DNA from: Candidatus Melainabacteria bacterium
GTDB lineage: Bacteria; Cyanobacteriota; Vampirovibrionia; Obscuribacterales; Obscuribacteraceae
NCBI GenBank assembly: GCA_016716405.1
Contig: JADJWK010000004.1
Location: forward strand, 62,001-126,000
Reading direction: 5' to 3'
DNA length: 64,000 bases
Below, piece by piece: positions 34,694-42,597 of this stretch. The first letter of the stretch is position 1; every line of letters begins with the position of its first letter. The translations under genes and the position numbers were made by a program. Below the pieces are notes generated by a model. The model did no database searches, was not told where the DNA came from, and saw only the letters and a list, made by a program, of their open reading frames with translations.

Positions 34694-34728
34694 CCGCAGA
34701 GCATAGAAGCTGCGGTCCTTTTATTTTT
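34691..34728 (+). terminator. Attenuator terminator 1
   Basis: Perfect 9-bp stem GGACCGCAG (34691-34699) with CTGCGGTCC (34710-34718), a 10-base loop, then TTTTATTTTT. It follows leader peptide 1 and ends 12 bases before leader peptide 2. Confidence 0.88.
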
Positions 34729-34739
34729 AAGAGAAGACA

Positions 34740-34808
34740 ATGAGAATCCAAAACACCACCAACTTTTACTTTTTTTACTACGCAGCAAGCAGGGGAAGTC
34801 CTGAGTAG
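34740..34808 (+). CDS. Leader peptide 2 of the aroF operon (Phe/Tyr-rich)
   Basis: A 22-codon frame beginning MRIQNTTN with six consecutive aromatic codons FYFFYY (34764-34781) and ending AASRGSPE. AAGAGAAG upstream can serve as ribosome binding site. Its distal part (34791-34801) is one strand of antiterminator 2. The arrangement repeats that of leader peptide 1 with unrelated flanking sequence, so the two attenuators are functionally but not obviously ancestrally equivalent. Confidence 0.78.
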   Translation: MRIQNTTNFYFFYYAASRGSPE

Positions 34809-34846
34809 CGTCGCACACTTTGTAGCACCTCTCCCGGACCTCCCCT
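34791..34846 (+). promoter_or_regulatory. Antiterminator 2
   Basis: AGGGGAAGTCC (34791-34801), inside leader peptide 2, pairs with GGACCTCCCCT (34836-34846) in 10 of 11 positions. This removes the last five bases of the terminator 5' strand (34836-34840) and its loop, so it directly prevents terminator 2. Confidence 0.72.
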
Positions 34847-34867
34847 CAAGGGTCCGGGATTTTTTTT
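34832..34867 (+). terminator. Attenuator terminator 2
   Basis: Perfect 9-bp stem TCCCGGACC (34832-34840) with GGTCCGGGA (34851-34859), a 10-base loop and a run of eight T (34860-34867). The aroF ribosome binding site AGGAG follows immediately, at about 34869. Confidence 0.92.
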
Positions 34868-34881
34868 CAGGAGATTGAAAA

Positions 34882-35751
34882 ATGTTGGAAGCAGAACTGG
34901 CAGCTAAGAAATCACCCACTCACAAGACCGTCATCGATATCGGCGGCGGCATCAAAATCGGCGGCAGAGAGCTGATGATCGCCGCCGGACCGTGCACAGT
35001 GGAGAATCTCGAGCAGATGGAAGAAGTCTGCCGGGTCCTCACCCGCGGACCGGTGCAAGCTATAAGAGGCGGTCTCTTCAAGCCCCGCACCTCGCCTTAC
35101 GCCTTCCAGGGTCTCGGCGGCGACGGACTCGATATCGTCGAGCGCACCAAAGAGCTCTCCGGAGTGCCCTTCATCTCCGAGATCATGTCCGCCGAGCATA
35201 TCGACGTGGTCATCGATCATGTGGACGTGCTCCAGATCGGCAGCCGCAATATGCAGAATTTCGACCTTCTCAAAGCCGTGGGCAAGACCAGAAAACCGGT
35301 CCTGCTCAAGCGCGGTCTCTCCGCCACCCTGGACGAGATGCTCATGGCTGCCGAGTACATCCTGGCTGGCGGCAACGAGCGGGTGATCCTCTGCGAGCGT
35401 GGTATCCGCAGCTTTGATCGCTGGACCAGAAACGTCCTCGACCTGGGCGCCGTGGTCATGCTCAAGCAACTGACCCACCTGCCGGTCATCGTCGATCCTT
35501 CCCATGCCGCCGGCAAACGCGAGCTGGTGGCGGACCTGGCCCGGGCGGCCGTAGCCTGCGGTGCCGACGGTCTCATTGTCGAAGCCCATCCGGAGCCAGA
35601 GAAATCCGTCTCGGACGCCCGCCAGGCGCTCTCTCTCGAGGACATGAACCGCCTCATCGAGAGCCTTGCTCCCATCGCCGAGGCCGTCGGTCGCAGCATC
35701 GGAAGCGGCGCCCCGGGTCAAGTGACTCTACCCGAAACCGCTGTCGCTTAG
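34882..35751 (+). CDS. aroF: 3-deoxy-7-phosphoheptulonate (DAHP) synthase, type I-beta
   Basis: 289 residues. It condenses phosphoenolpyruvate and erythrose 4-phosphate, the first step of the shikimate pathway. Family marks are MIAAGPCTVENLEQM, AIRGGLFKPRTSPYAFQGLG, LQIGSRNMQNFDLL, PVLLKRGLSATLDEML, ILCERGIRSFD, IVDPSHAAGKRELV and GLIVEAHPEPEKSVSDARQAL, the Thermotoga/Bacillus I-beta group with Cys, His, Glu and Asp metal ligands. No ACT or chorismate mutase domain is fused; a separate mutase gene follows by 21 bases. AGGAG stands eight bases before the ATG. Expression is apparently controlled by two aromatic-codon attenuators. Confidence 0.95.
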   Translation: MLEAELAAKKSPTHKTVIDIGGGIKIGGRELMIAAGPCTVENLEQMEEVCRVLTRGPVQAIRGGLFKPRTSPYAFQGLGGDGLDIVERTKELSGVPFISEIMSAEHIDVVIDHVDVLQIGSRNMQNFDLLKAVGKTRKPVLLKRGLSATLDEMLMAAEYILAGGNERVILCERGIRSFDRWTRNVLDLGAVVMLKQLTHLPVIVDPSHAAGKRELVADLARAAVACGADGLIVEAHPEPEKSVSDARQALSLEDMNRLIESLAPIAEAVGRSIGSGAPGQVTLPETAVA

Positions 35752-35772
35752 AAAAGGACGAGGAGAATTCAT

Positions 35773-36123
35773 ATGAACGCCAATCTCAACAGCCTCGAAA
35801 GCGGCACTGACGATTCACCGCTCGCCGATTGCCGGGAGCAGATCTCGCTTATCGACATGCAGATAGCCCTGCTTCTGGAAAAGCGCCTGGAGCTCGCCAG
35901 GGAAATCGGGCGCATCAAAGAAAGCGCCGGGATTCCCGTCAGGGATGAGAATCGCGAAAGCGAAGTGATCGAGATGGTCGCCGAGTCCCTCAGCCAGCCG
36001 GTGCTGCGGGCCCCGGTGGCGAGGATCTATCGGAGGATCATGCGAGAATGCCGTCTGCTGCAAAGCCCGGAGCAGGACAAAAGCGGTCAGCCAGCTCAGA
36101 CCACATACAAAGTGTTGAAATAG
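35773..36123 (+). CDS. AroQ-class chorismate mutase
   Basis: 116 residues, cytoplasmic, all-helical. It rearranges chorismate to prephenate. The mutase core runs from residue 15 to 100: DCREQISLIDMQIALLLEKRLELAREIGRIK (active-site Arg and Lys of helix 1), GIPVRDENRESEVIEMV, and IYRRIMRECRLLQ with the terminal Gln. It follows aroF by 21 bases with AAGGACGAGGAG upstream of the ATG. Many I-beta DAHP synthases form an inhibited complex with a separate AroQ mutase, which is plausible here. The last 15 residues are a polar tail. Confidence 0.93.
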   Translation: MNANLNSLESGTDDSPLADCREQISLIDMQIALLLEKRLELAREIGRIKESAGIPVRDENRESEVIEMVAESLSQPVLRAPVARIYRRIMRECRLLQSPEQDKSGQPAQTTYKVLK

Positions 36124-36160
36124 AAGCGCCGCACCAAGCCCTTCCAAGTACTGAAATAAC

Positions 36161-36958
36161 TCACTGCTGCCATAACTTCCCGAGCAGGGCATACATCTGC
36201 GGATCGTATCGCTGCAGATCAGCCCGGTTGAAAGGGTAAAAGTCGTTCTTGCCGAAATAAGCTTCGGTACACTCGGCGAAATACTCTTTTTCGTTGGTGA
36301 GGGCGTAAGCCCGGCGTCGGTTTCTCTTGCAATCCAGGACCGACTCGTAGAGACGGCTTTCCCGGGCGTGGTCGAAGGACTCCTTGATGCCCTGATTGTC
36401 CTGACCCAGCACCTGATCGTGAAAAGCGTGAGCGAGCTCGTGAAGCACCATCATTGGTTGATCGACCGACCATTCGGTAAATAATTTGGCGTTGCCTATT
36501 TCGACAGACCTCGCTTTGTCGGGATTGTAACCATGCTCCTTGAGCCATTCCCGGCTGAAATGATATTCCGAGCAAGGCGAATGACCGTCATTCACCCCCA
36601 GCCAGATCCGCACCTCCTGCAACTGCGCGCAGGCGTGCGCCGGCACCACCCGTCTTATGTAATTGAGCTTCTGACGAAGAAGCCCGAGTGCGCGCCCTCC
36701 GAGCTTCGCCTGGTCCGTCAGGAGATGCCGGTTCACCATCACAGACCAGCCCTCGACATTCTGAACGACATACTGGCTGGTCGGCACGAAACTGTCGGCT
36801 GCGCGCGCCGGCGGCGCCGGACCGGGCAACAAAACAAGCGCCGGACCCAGCGCCAAAACAAGCGCGAGCACGAAGAAAACGCCAACCAGTAATCGAGCCT
36901 TCAGTGTCTTGCCGCTCGCTGCGCTCTCCGCGGTCTTTCTGCATCTCGCAAATCTCAT
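36161..36958 (-). CDS. Secreted zincin metallopeptidase (lethal-factor-like fold)
   Basis: 265 residues with an N-terminal hydrophobic export segment (RLLVGVFFVLALVLALGPALVLL) and a likely cleavage after PPARA. The catalytic zinc motif is MMVLHELAHAFHDQVLG, and a second acidic element (EKEYFAECTEAYFGKNDFYPFNRADL) supplies the third ligand, a layout seen in anthrax-lethal-factor-like zincins. It probably cuts proteins at the cell surface. GGAG lies five bases before the ATG. Palindromic repeats directly upstream (36976-37063) suggest control by a dedicated regulator. Confidence 0.85.
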   Translation of the reverse strand: MRFARCRKTAESAASGKTLKARLLVGVFFVLALVLALGPALVLLPGPAPPARAADSFVPTSQYVVQNVEGWSVMVNRHLLTDQAKLGGRALGLLRQKLNYIRRVVPAHACAQLQEVRIWLGVNDGHSPCSEYHFSREWLKEHGYNPDKARSVEIGNAKLFTEWSVDQPMMVLHELAHAFHDQVLGQDNQGIKESFDHARESRLYESVLDCKRNRRRAYALTNEKEYFAECTEAYFGKNDFYPFNRADLQRYDPQMYALLGKLWQQ

Positions 36959-36975
36959 AAAGTCTCCATGCCCGG

Positions 36976-37063
36976 AGGTGCGGCATATATTGCTTCAAGA
37001 GGGGGAGAATCTGAGAAATATATGCCGCATTAGTCGGTCTTTTGCGGTATATATGCCGCACCT
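36976..37063. promoter_or_regulatory. Cluster of inverted TGCGGCATATAT repeats, probable operators
   Basis: Three related sites: TGCGGCATATAT at 36979-36990, its reverse complement ATATATGCCGCA at 37018-37029, and a near-perfect palindrome TGCGGTATATATGCCGCA at 37043-37060. The first and third also form a 15-base inverted pair (36976-36990 with 37049-37063). They stand immediately upstream of the zincin gene (ATG at 36958) and extend into the gap before the S41 pseudogene. Confidence 0.6.
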
Positions 37064-37131
37064 GCCCGCATCCCCGTCTTGGACCGAGCCGAATCGAGCC
37101 TGGCGCGCAGGAACTATCAAGACACCGCCAT

Positions 37132-37787
37132 TTACTTCGCGACTTTCCTCTTCAAGACCTCGATTGCAGTCTTCATCTGTTTGCCTTCCAAAAGAGGCTG
37201 ATCAGGCTCGTTTTCAACCATGATATCCGGCTTGATCCCGTTCTTATGAATGACCGTCCCACCGGGTGTCGAGTAGAGACCGGTCGACAATACCAGGGTC
37301 AGGTCTTCAGCCAGATCGAACTGCTCGGTATGGAGAGCATCGCCTCGTGTCGGCTTGCCGACCAGAGTCGCTCGACGGTTATCCTTGAGTGCTCCCGCCA
37401 GAATCTCCCTCGCTTCCTCGAATCATCTCGGCAACCTTTTCCGGTGCAAAACCAACACAGCTCTTCCCATCCACGGCAACAAGAATGTCACCAGCATCGA
37501 TACCAACTTTGTATGCTGGACTCTCTTCAATCGTCTTCAAGCATTTTGCTTGTATATTCTTTCGCGTCACTGACCGTCTTGCTCCGGTTATCGAACTTGT
37601 GCTCGTATGAGCTCCAATCAACACCATTGAGCTTCGGATCGAAGTAACGATCCCGGACCAGCATCCACGCCTTATGATAAATCTCGCGTGGCTGCCCTTG
37701 CGCAGCGAAACATGGGCTGATCAATGCTCCCATTATCAGCGCACCCAGGAAGGGAAGGTGCAGGGTTTCTTTAGCAGATCCGGACAT
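37132..37787 (-). pseudogene. S41 carboxy-terminal processing protease, doubly deleted
   Basis: Three fragments of one gene in order but in different frames. First comes a signal peptide and N-terminal helical domain (YHKAWMLVRDRYFDPKLNGVDW), ending at MLEDD near 37527. Then a PDZ core (IEESPAYKVGIDAGDILVAVDGK to VAEMIRGSEGD). Then the C-terminal protease end (EILAGALKDNRRATLVGKPTRGDA to IEVLKRKVAK, stop at 37132-37134). Between PDZ and C-terminus most of the catalytic core, including the Ser/Lys region, is gone, and a shorter piece is gone between the first two fragments. Both joints shift the frame. The gene cannot make an active protease. Confidence 0.82.
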
Positions 37788-38152
37788 TAGCTCTTCATTC
37801 TACTGCAACTTCCATTGCCTGAATCTCTCAGTCCCGATACTGAGAGGGATCAATTCCCCGGTAGCAGTCATCCAGATATTCCGCGCCAGCCCGATACAGG
37901 GCTCAGGCCGATCGCTCCAGGAAATGCATAGCCGGCACTCCGCCCGGTACCACCGCGTGATCATATTCTTCCGGCCAGAAGCAGACGGGCCGAAGATTAA
38001 GTCGATCAGTCGAATGAGCACATTAAAGTAAAGAGTGCTCCTGCTCCGGGGAATATAAGAAGGAGCAAGACCGCACCCCATCTTGACAACCGGTTTGCCC
38101 GAAGGTATCATTGTGACGCTTGTTCGCTTAGTACCAAATCCAAGAGGTTCCC
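37788..38152. other. 365-bp stretch without a convincing gene
   Basis: Contains an 8-bp perfect hairpin (CTCTCAGT 37825-37832 with ACTGAGAG 37839-37846) without T-run, and the promoter of the following gene. A minus-strand frame at 37800-38111 encodes a Trp/Cys-containing peptide with no ribosome binding site; it may be a decayed remnant, but I do not call it a gene. Confidence 0.5.
38083..38111 (+). promoter_or_regulatory. Strong sigma-70-type promoter
   Basis: Consensus TTGACA (38083-38088), a 17-base spacer, and TATCAT (38106-38111), 41 bases before the ATG at 38153. It is the best canonical promoter in the window. Confidence 0.8.
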
Positions 38153-40243
38153 ATGGCTGCTAATGGCCAGGGCTCCGAGCACGTCGAGAATCGGCCCCCC
38201 GCAGAGGTCGCTTCCGGTACTGCCGCCGCCGATATCTCTACCACCGCCTGGAGCGCCATCGGAGATGGAGCGCTCAAAGTCGACCAGGCCAGGACCGACC
38301 TCAGCTCCGGTACCCTCGATCTGGGACAGGGCAATCTCTACGGCGACAGCCAGCCGAGGGCGCTCGCCGGCTCCATAAGACCGGACCACATCGCAAGCAA
38401 AGACCTGGCCGAGCCCTATATCAGCACCGACCGCTCCGTCCAGGTAGCCAGGCTCGAGCCAGGACACACCGGCGCCCTGGACCGCAATGCCGTGCCGACC
38501 AGGCTCGACCCGGCCGGTATCAAAGCCACCCAGGAAATAGCCCTGGACGAAACGGTCTCGGATGCCGACCGGACACGAAGCCTGGAAGTGCTCCTCAGAA
38601 ACGATGTCCAGACATTCCAGAGAAATGATCAGACCTACAAGATCGACACTATCCAGACCGGCGATTTGAAGACCCTGAGCCTCAAAAAGAGCGGACCGGC
38701 GGACACCGAGCAGACGGAGCTGTTCCGGTCCCCCACCGAAAACCAGCTATCAGACAATCCGACCCGGTCCATCAATCCTCAAGGCGAGCCGGTAAGCGAT
38801 GTCCAGAACGAAAGAGAAGGCCAGCCGGCAGCGCCCGAGCAGGAAAGAACACCGCAGGAGCGGCTCTTCGATCCCTCGGTATCTCCGGAGGACAAGCTGA
38901 AAGCTGCACAGGAGCTGGCCAAACAGGGCACCACCGAGGTCACCGGCCCGGACGGCAAGAAGTATCAAATCAGCACCCAGAGAATCGGCAACCGCGATCT
39001 GGTCTCCATCTTCGGAACCGACGATGCCGGCAAGTCGCACCCTATGCTCCGCGGTATCGTCAATCAAGACGGCACCGTCTCCAAACAGCGGGACTCCAGG
39101 GGCAATGAGGTGGACTATCAGGGCACCTGGGCGAAAAAGAACGTCCCGGACAACCCCATGGTCAAGCACGAGCCCAGACCCGAGCCGGAAGAGCGCCCGG
39201 AGCAGCCCGGCGAGCCCACCGAGAAGCCCGATGTCGACAAGTCCAGGGAGCACCTCAGAGAAAGCGCCGAGCAGAACATAACCGATCCCGAGGCTCGCCG
39301 AGAGTTTCTCGAGAACATGCGCAAGTTCGAGGCCCGCGCCCGCAAGCAGGGACTCTCCGAAGACGAGATCGCCAGGACTTTCGACCAGACGAGCCGCCTG
39401 CTCGACGCCAAGGAAGGCAAGGTCAGCCCCGAGAATCGTGTGCTTGCCGCCCGCGGTCTCGCTCGGCATCTGGCGGAGCCTTCCGGAATGGACCAGGGCT
39501 ATCACAATACCTGCGGCGCCACCTCTCTGGGCGAGCGCACCATGACCCGCAACCCATCCCGGGCTGCCGAGATGGTCGCCTCCGTTGCCATCGACGGCAA
39601 ATGGACCGCTCCGGACGGCAAAGTCATCGATATCCCGCCCCAGAATCTCACTCCCGGCGTGGAAGAGCGTACCTACCCGCCGGTGGATGACGATCGCACG
39701 TTCGCTACCCAACTGCTGAATTCGGCGATGATCAACGACTCGACGCAGCGACGCATGCCGCCTGAATACTACGTCCAGGGACGCCCCACCGGCGATGGCG
39801 ACACCGGCGAGCGCCTTATCTATAAAGGTCAGAAGCCCGAAGAAGGACGGAGTTTCGACGGTCAAACAGCTCCTGAGCTGGCGGAGGGAGCCAGACGGAT
39901 CAATGGCGATCAGAACGCCGTCCTGCAAGATCCTGATATAGACGCAGGCGACAATGTCGTCCGGATCACATCCAGGGAAGACCTGGACAGGGCTCTTGCC
40001 GACGCCAAGAGAAACGGCAATATGCCTCTCATTGTCTTCGTGGACACTGCCGATCCTATATTTGGAGGAGACGGCACCGGTCCCAACCGTTACCATTTCG
40101 TCTCCATCACAGACTACGATCCGGCCACCGGCCAGGTTAGAATGTCCAATCAGTGGGGACCGCAGAATGACAGGACAGTCTCGATAGACGACCTTTTCCG
40201 CGCAATCAAGCACAGAACACCAGGCGAGAAGAAAGAGGGATAA
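38153..40243 (+). CDS. Large protein with C-terminal papain-like cysteine protease domain
   Basis: 696 residues, ATG with AGAGG upstream, no signal peptide. Residues 1-300 are hydrophilic and probably disordered; residues about 310-345 are Pro/Glu-rich (EPRPEPEERPEQPGEP), followed by a helical segment. The C-terminal third looks like a papain-fold peptidase: catalytic Cys in YHNTCGATSLG near residue 453, His in NRYHFVSITDYD near residue 648, and Asn in RMSNQWGPQND. Long disordered N-termini with a terminal protease recall secreted effectors or polymorphic toxins, but no export signal is visible. The small gene four bases downstream could encode a partner or inhibitor. Driven by the promoter at 38083. 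Confidence 0.65.
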   Translation: MAANGQGSEHVENRPPAEVASGTAAADISTTAWSAIGDGALKVDQARTDLSSGTLDLGQGNLYGDSQPRALAGSIRPDHIASKDLAEPYISTDRSVQVARLEPGHTGALDRNAVPTRLDPAGIKATQEIALDETVSDADRTRSLEVLLRNDVQTFQRNDQTYKIDTIQTGDLKTLSLKKSGPADTEQTELFRSPTENQLSDNPTRSINPQGEPVSDVQNEREGQPAAPEQERTPQERLFDPSVSPEDKLKAAQELAKQGTTEVTGPDGKKYQISTQRIGNRDLVSIFGTDDAGKSHPMLRGIVNQDGTVSKQRDSRGNEVDYQGTWAKKNVPDNPMVKHEPRPEPEERPEQPGEPTEKPDVDKSREHLRESAEQNITDPEARREFLENMRKFEARARKQGLSEDEIARTFDQTSRLLDAKEGKVSPENRVLAARGLARHLAEPSGMDQGYHNTCGATSLGERTMTRNPSRAAEMVASVAIDGKWTAPDGKVIDIPPQNLTPGVEERTYPPVDDDRTFATQLLNSAMINDSTQRRMPPEYYVQGRPTGDGDTGERLIYKGQKPEEGRSFDGQTAPELAEGARRINGDQNAVLQDPDIDAGDNVVRITSREDLDRALADAKRNGNMPLIVFVDTADPIFGGDGTGPNRYHFVSITDYDPATGQVRMSNQWGPQNDRTVSIDDLFRAIKHRTPGEKKEG

Positions 40244-40246
40244 GCA

Positions 40247-40933
40247 ATGGACGGCGGCGGCGATGTGCCCAAACACAACCTTGAAGTAGTTCCCGGTCTC
40301 GAAGAGTCCATCGCTCGCGGGATCGACGGAGGAGTCAGATTGAGCCAACTGGGCGGCGAATCATCAAGGCACGATATCGGAATTGCGGGCATCCGGTCCA
40401 TGGACCTTCCCGATTCCTGGAGTCAGACCCGGGAGGTCTACCAGACCCGTGGCGATCGTATGACTTTCACCCCCGCCGGCCAGGGGGATCTCGCCCTAAC
40501 GGTAATAAACAAGGGTCGGTCTCTCAACGACACCCAGCTCGCCAATTTCGACGCAGTCCTGGCGACAGCGGATCAGTCGGGCCGACCGAAGGTTCTTCTG
40601 CCCTCTCAGATAAGAAGCATTACCGACGCCCTCGACAAGACCACTGTGGGCGACAATCAGTACGTCAATTCTGCCAGGCCGCCGGATCCGACCTCACCGG
40701 TTTTCAAAGTCACGTCGGCCCAGGTCATCACTGTCGATGGCAGACCGGTGGTGGAGATCGAAGGACAGTTTCTCGACGAGAACGGGCAACGCATCAAGGA
40801 CTACATAGGCATGTTCGGCAAGATCGAAGGCAACAAAGTCGGTCAGGTCTTCGTGCAATCGTCATCGAAAGACGAATTCATCCGCGGCAGAAAGGTCTAT
40901 AAAGACGCCCTGAGCACCCTCGACTGGAGATAG
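40247..40933 (+). CDS. Hypothetical protein following the papain-like gene
   Basis: 228 residues, soluble, beginning MDGGGDVPKHNLEVVPGLEES. GAGGG stands a few bases before the ATG, which is four bases after the preceding stop, so translation is probably coupled. The chain is beta-rich towards the C-terminus (VFKVTSAQVITVDGRPVVEIEGQFLDENGQ) and has no recognised motif. An immunity-, inhibitor- or substrate-like relation to the upstream protease is suggested only by position. Confidence 0.6.
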   Translation: MDGGGDVPKHNLEVVPGLEESIARGIDGGVRLSQLGGESSRHDIGIAGIRSMDLPDSWSQTREVYQTRGDRMTFTPAGQGDLALTVINKGRSLNDTQLANFDAVLATADQSGRPKVLLPSQIRSITDALDKTTVGDNQYVNSARPPDPTSPVFKVTSAQVITVDGRPVVEIEGQFLDENGQRIKDYIGMFGKIEGNKVGQVFVQSSSKDEFIRGRKVYKDALSTLDWR

Positions 40934-41380
40934 ATGCGGCGGAGACCATCATCACGACTGCTGGTGATCGATCCCGAGCGCCGGGTGCTCCTTTTTCGCT
41001 TCTGCTTCGAGCAGGGAGCCCTGGCAGGCACCAAATTCTGGGCAACTCCCGGAGGCGCCCTGGACGAGGGCGAAACCTTCGAGAAGGCAGCCGTGCGAGA
41101 GCTGTTCGAAGAAACCGGTATCAAGATCGAATCGGTAGACAAGCACATAGCCGAGCGGGAGGTAGTCCTGCCGACACCGGACGGTGAGAAGGTCCTTTCG
41201 ATAGAGCGATACTTTGTCGTGCGCGTAGGCGAGGTAGTCCTGTCCAATGAAAACTACACCGAAGAAGAGCACCGGGTAATGACTGAACACCGCTGGTGGT
41301 GCCATGACGAGCTTCGCGCCACAATCGATACCGTTTTCCCTGAAGACCTCGCCGACATACTCTCCCTCGCCGGGAGCTGA
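40934..41380 (+). CDS. NUDIX hydrolase
   Basis: 148 residues. The NUDIX box is complete: GGALDEGETFEKAAVRELFEETG (GX5EX7REUXEEXGU, near residues 40-62). It hydrolyses a nucleoside diphosphate linked to another group; RWWCHDEL near the C-terminus resembles members that act on (d)NTPs or related small substrates. ATG directly abuts the preceding stop (40931-40933), so it is in the same transcript as the papain-like gene. Convergent with the next gene, six bases away. Confidence 0.9.
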   Translation: MRRRPSSRLLVIDPERRVLLFRFCFEQGALAGTKFWATPGGALDEGETFEKAAVRELFEETGIKIESVDKHIAEREVVLPTPDGEKVLSIERYFVVRVGEVVLSNENYTEEEHRVMTEHRWWCHDELRATIDTVFPEDLADILSLAGS

Positions 41381-41386
41381 TAGGGA

Positions 41387-41758
41387 TCAAAAGCTCGCCG
41401 CTTCTGAGGACCGGCCATTTGCTCCAGCCCTGCGGGGTGGCCGGCGGCAGGCTTCGTGATGGGCGCCCGGCTCCCTCTTCACGCCGGTGATCAAATCGAT
41501 GGCGGTGTGGAGCTCGGTGAGCTTGCGCTCGACGCGCTCGGCTCTATGGCAGTCGCCTTTGCGCTCGAGGCGCATGCGCAGCAGGAGGAGATTGGTAATC
41601 ATCCGGTTGATCGCCCGGATAGAGGGATCGAACAAGCCATAGGCCACCGCCAGCACCACATGGTTGGAGCTGGTGGCAGCCAGGTTGATTCGCCTGAGTC
41701 GCTCTCGGCTTTCAGGTGGGAATGTCGCCATCCAGCGGCAGAGATAGTCTACGCTCAC
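41387..41758 (-). CDS. Small helical hypothetical protein
   Basis: 123 residues from a GTG that overlaps the stop of the upstream gene (GTGA). Helical and basic, with a hydrophobic middle (NHVVLAVAYGLFDPSIRAINRMITNLLLLRMRLE) and an Arg-rich tail (RRPPRRAGANGR). No family recognised. Translational coupling to the 80-residue gene upstream makes a joint function likely. Confidence 0.55.
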   Translation of the reverse strand: MSVDYLCRWMATFPPESRERLRRINLAATSSNHVVLAVAYGLFDPSIRAINRMITNLLLLRMRLERKGDCHRAERVERKLTELHTAIDLITGVKREPGAHHEACRRPPRRAGANGRSSEAASF

Positions 41759-41997
41759 GATCTGTCCTCGAAGTAGTTCAACTGCTCAGCTTCCTGGGCA
41801 GTGATTGTCTGGTAGCCCCTGAATCTGTATTTGAGCTGATCGCCCACCAGGGAGCCAAAAAGATAAACGGATACGCTGAGGGCATCCTCCTCTTCTGGAA
41901 GAAAGAAACACACCGGGGGCATGGACAGGCACCGCATGGAGTGCCCGTCATGAGGTCCTCCGAGAAGCTCCAGATTCACTTTGTTCCAGTCCATCAC
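41755..41997 (-). CDS. Small hypothetical protein, 80 residues
   Basis: Begins MMDWNKVNLELLGGPHDGHSMRCLSMPP and contains YLFGSLVGDQLKYRFRGYQTI. The N-terminal GGPHDG motif followed by a YxxxG(Y) strand is seen in many small bacterial proteins of unknown function. Its stop overlaps the GTG of the next gene, and flavodoxin ends 16 bases upstream, so flavodoxin and the two small genes may form one transcript. Confidence 0.6.
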   Translation of the reverse strand: MMDWNKVNLELLGGPHDGHSMRCLSMPPVCFFLPEEEDALSVSVYLFGSLVGDQLKYRFRGYQTITAQEAEQLNYFEDRS

Positions 41998-42013
41998 CGG
42001 TCCTCCCTGTCTC

Positions 42014-42535
42014 CTAACCCGCCGTCACGGCGCTCTTAGCCTGGGCTCTGACCAGGGCTGCCCAGTTGGCGATGCGATCGTCTGTAAGCTCGGGTTGATT
42101 GACCTCGTCGACAGCCAGACCGATGAAACAACCATCGACTACAGACTCGGAGTGCTCGTAGTCGAAGCCGTCCAGGCTGATGGTGTCGGCGATTATTCTG
42201 GCGCCGTTCTTCTTGGTGATGTCATAGAGGACTTTCATGGCGCTTACGAAGTTGTAGCCATAGCCGTATTGATCGCCCAGACCAAACAGCGCCACGGCTT
42301 TTCCGCTTAGATCCAGAGCCTCGAACCGGGGAAGGAAATCCACCCAGTCGTCGGTGAGCTCGCCGTCGCCCCAGGTGGAGCCGCCCAGCACCAGGAAGTC
42401 GCATTGCTCGAAGTCAGCCGGCGATGCATAGATGATGCACTTCACTTCATCTATATATTCCGGCAGAGCCTTTTGAATGCGATTAGCCACGTCATCGGTG
42501 GTCCCTGTTTGCGTTCCGTAGAAAAGTTTGCCCAT
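42014..42535 (-). CDS. fldA: Flavodoxin
   Basis: 173 residues from the ATG at 42535 (AGGAG upstream at a long spacing); a longer start at 42565 would add ten unneeded residues. FMN phosphate loop FYGTQTGTTDDVA, the isoalloxazine loops STWGDGELTDDWVDF and GLGDQYGYGYNFVSAM, and the long-chain insertion identify a flavodoxin of the IsiB/FldA type. It is a low-potential one-electron carrier that replaces ferredoxin under iron limitation. Upstream sites TCTCAATAAGAT may be regulatory. Confidence 0.95.
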   Translation of the reverse strand: MGKLFYGTQTGTTDDVANRIQKALPEYIDEVKCIIYASPADFEQCDFLVLGGSTWGDGELTDDWVDFLPRFEALDLSGKAVALFGLGDQYGYGYNFVSAMKVLYDITKKNGARIIADTISLDGFDYEHSESVVDGCFIGLAVDEVNQPELTDDRIANWAALVRAQAKSAVTAG

Positions 42536-42597
42536 TGACCAAACAACTCCTGCTATTGAAAACAAATTCTAACTGGCACTGCGATATTATGCAAATT

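Noticed and set aside
36959..37131. ATATATGCCGCA repeats as a CRISPR array or IS ends
   Set aside because: Units are inverted and irregularly spaced, with no spacers, no cas genes and no transposase nearby; operator sites fit better.
37800..38111. 103-residue minus-strand frame in the gap before 38153
   Set aside because: No ribosome binding site and its start overlaps the strong forward promoter; at most a decayed fragment.
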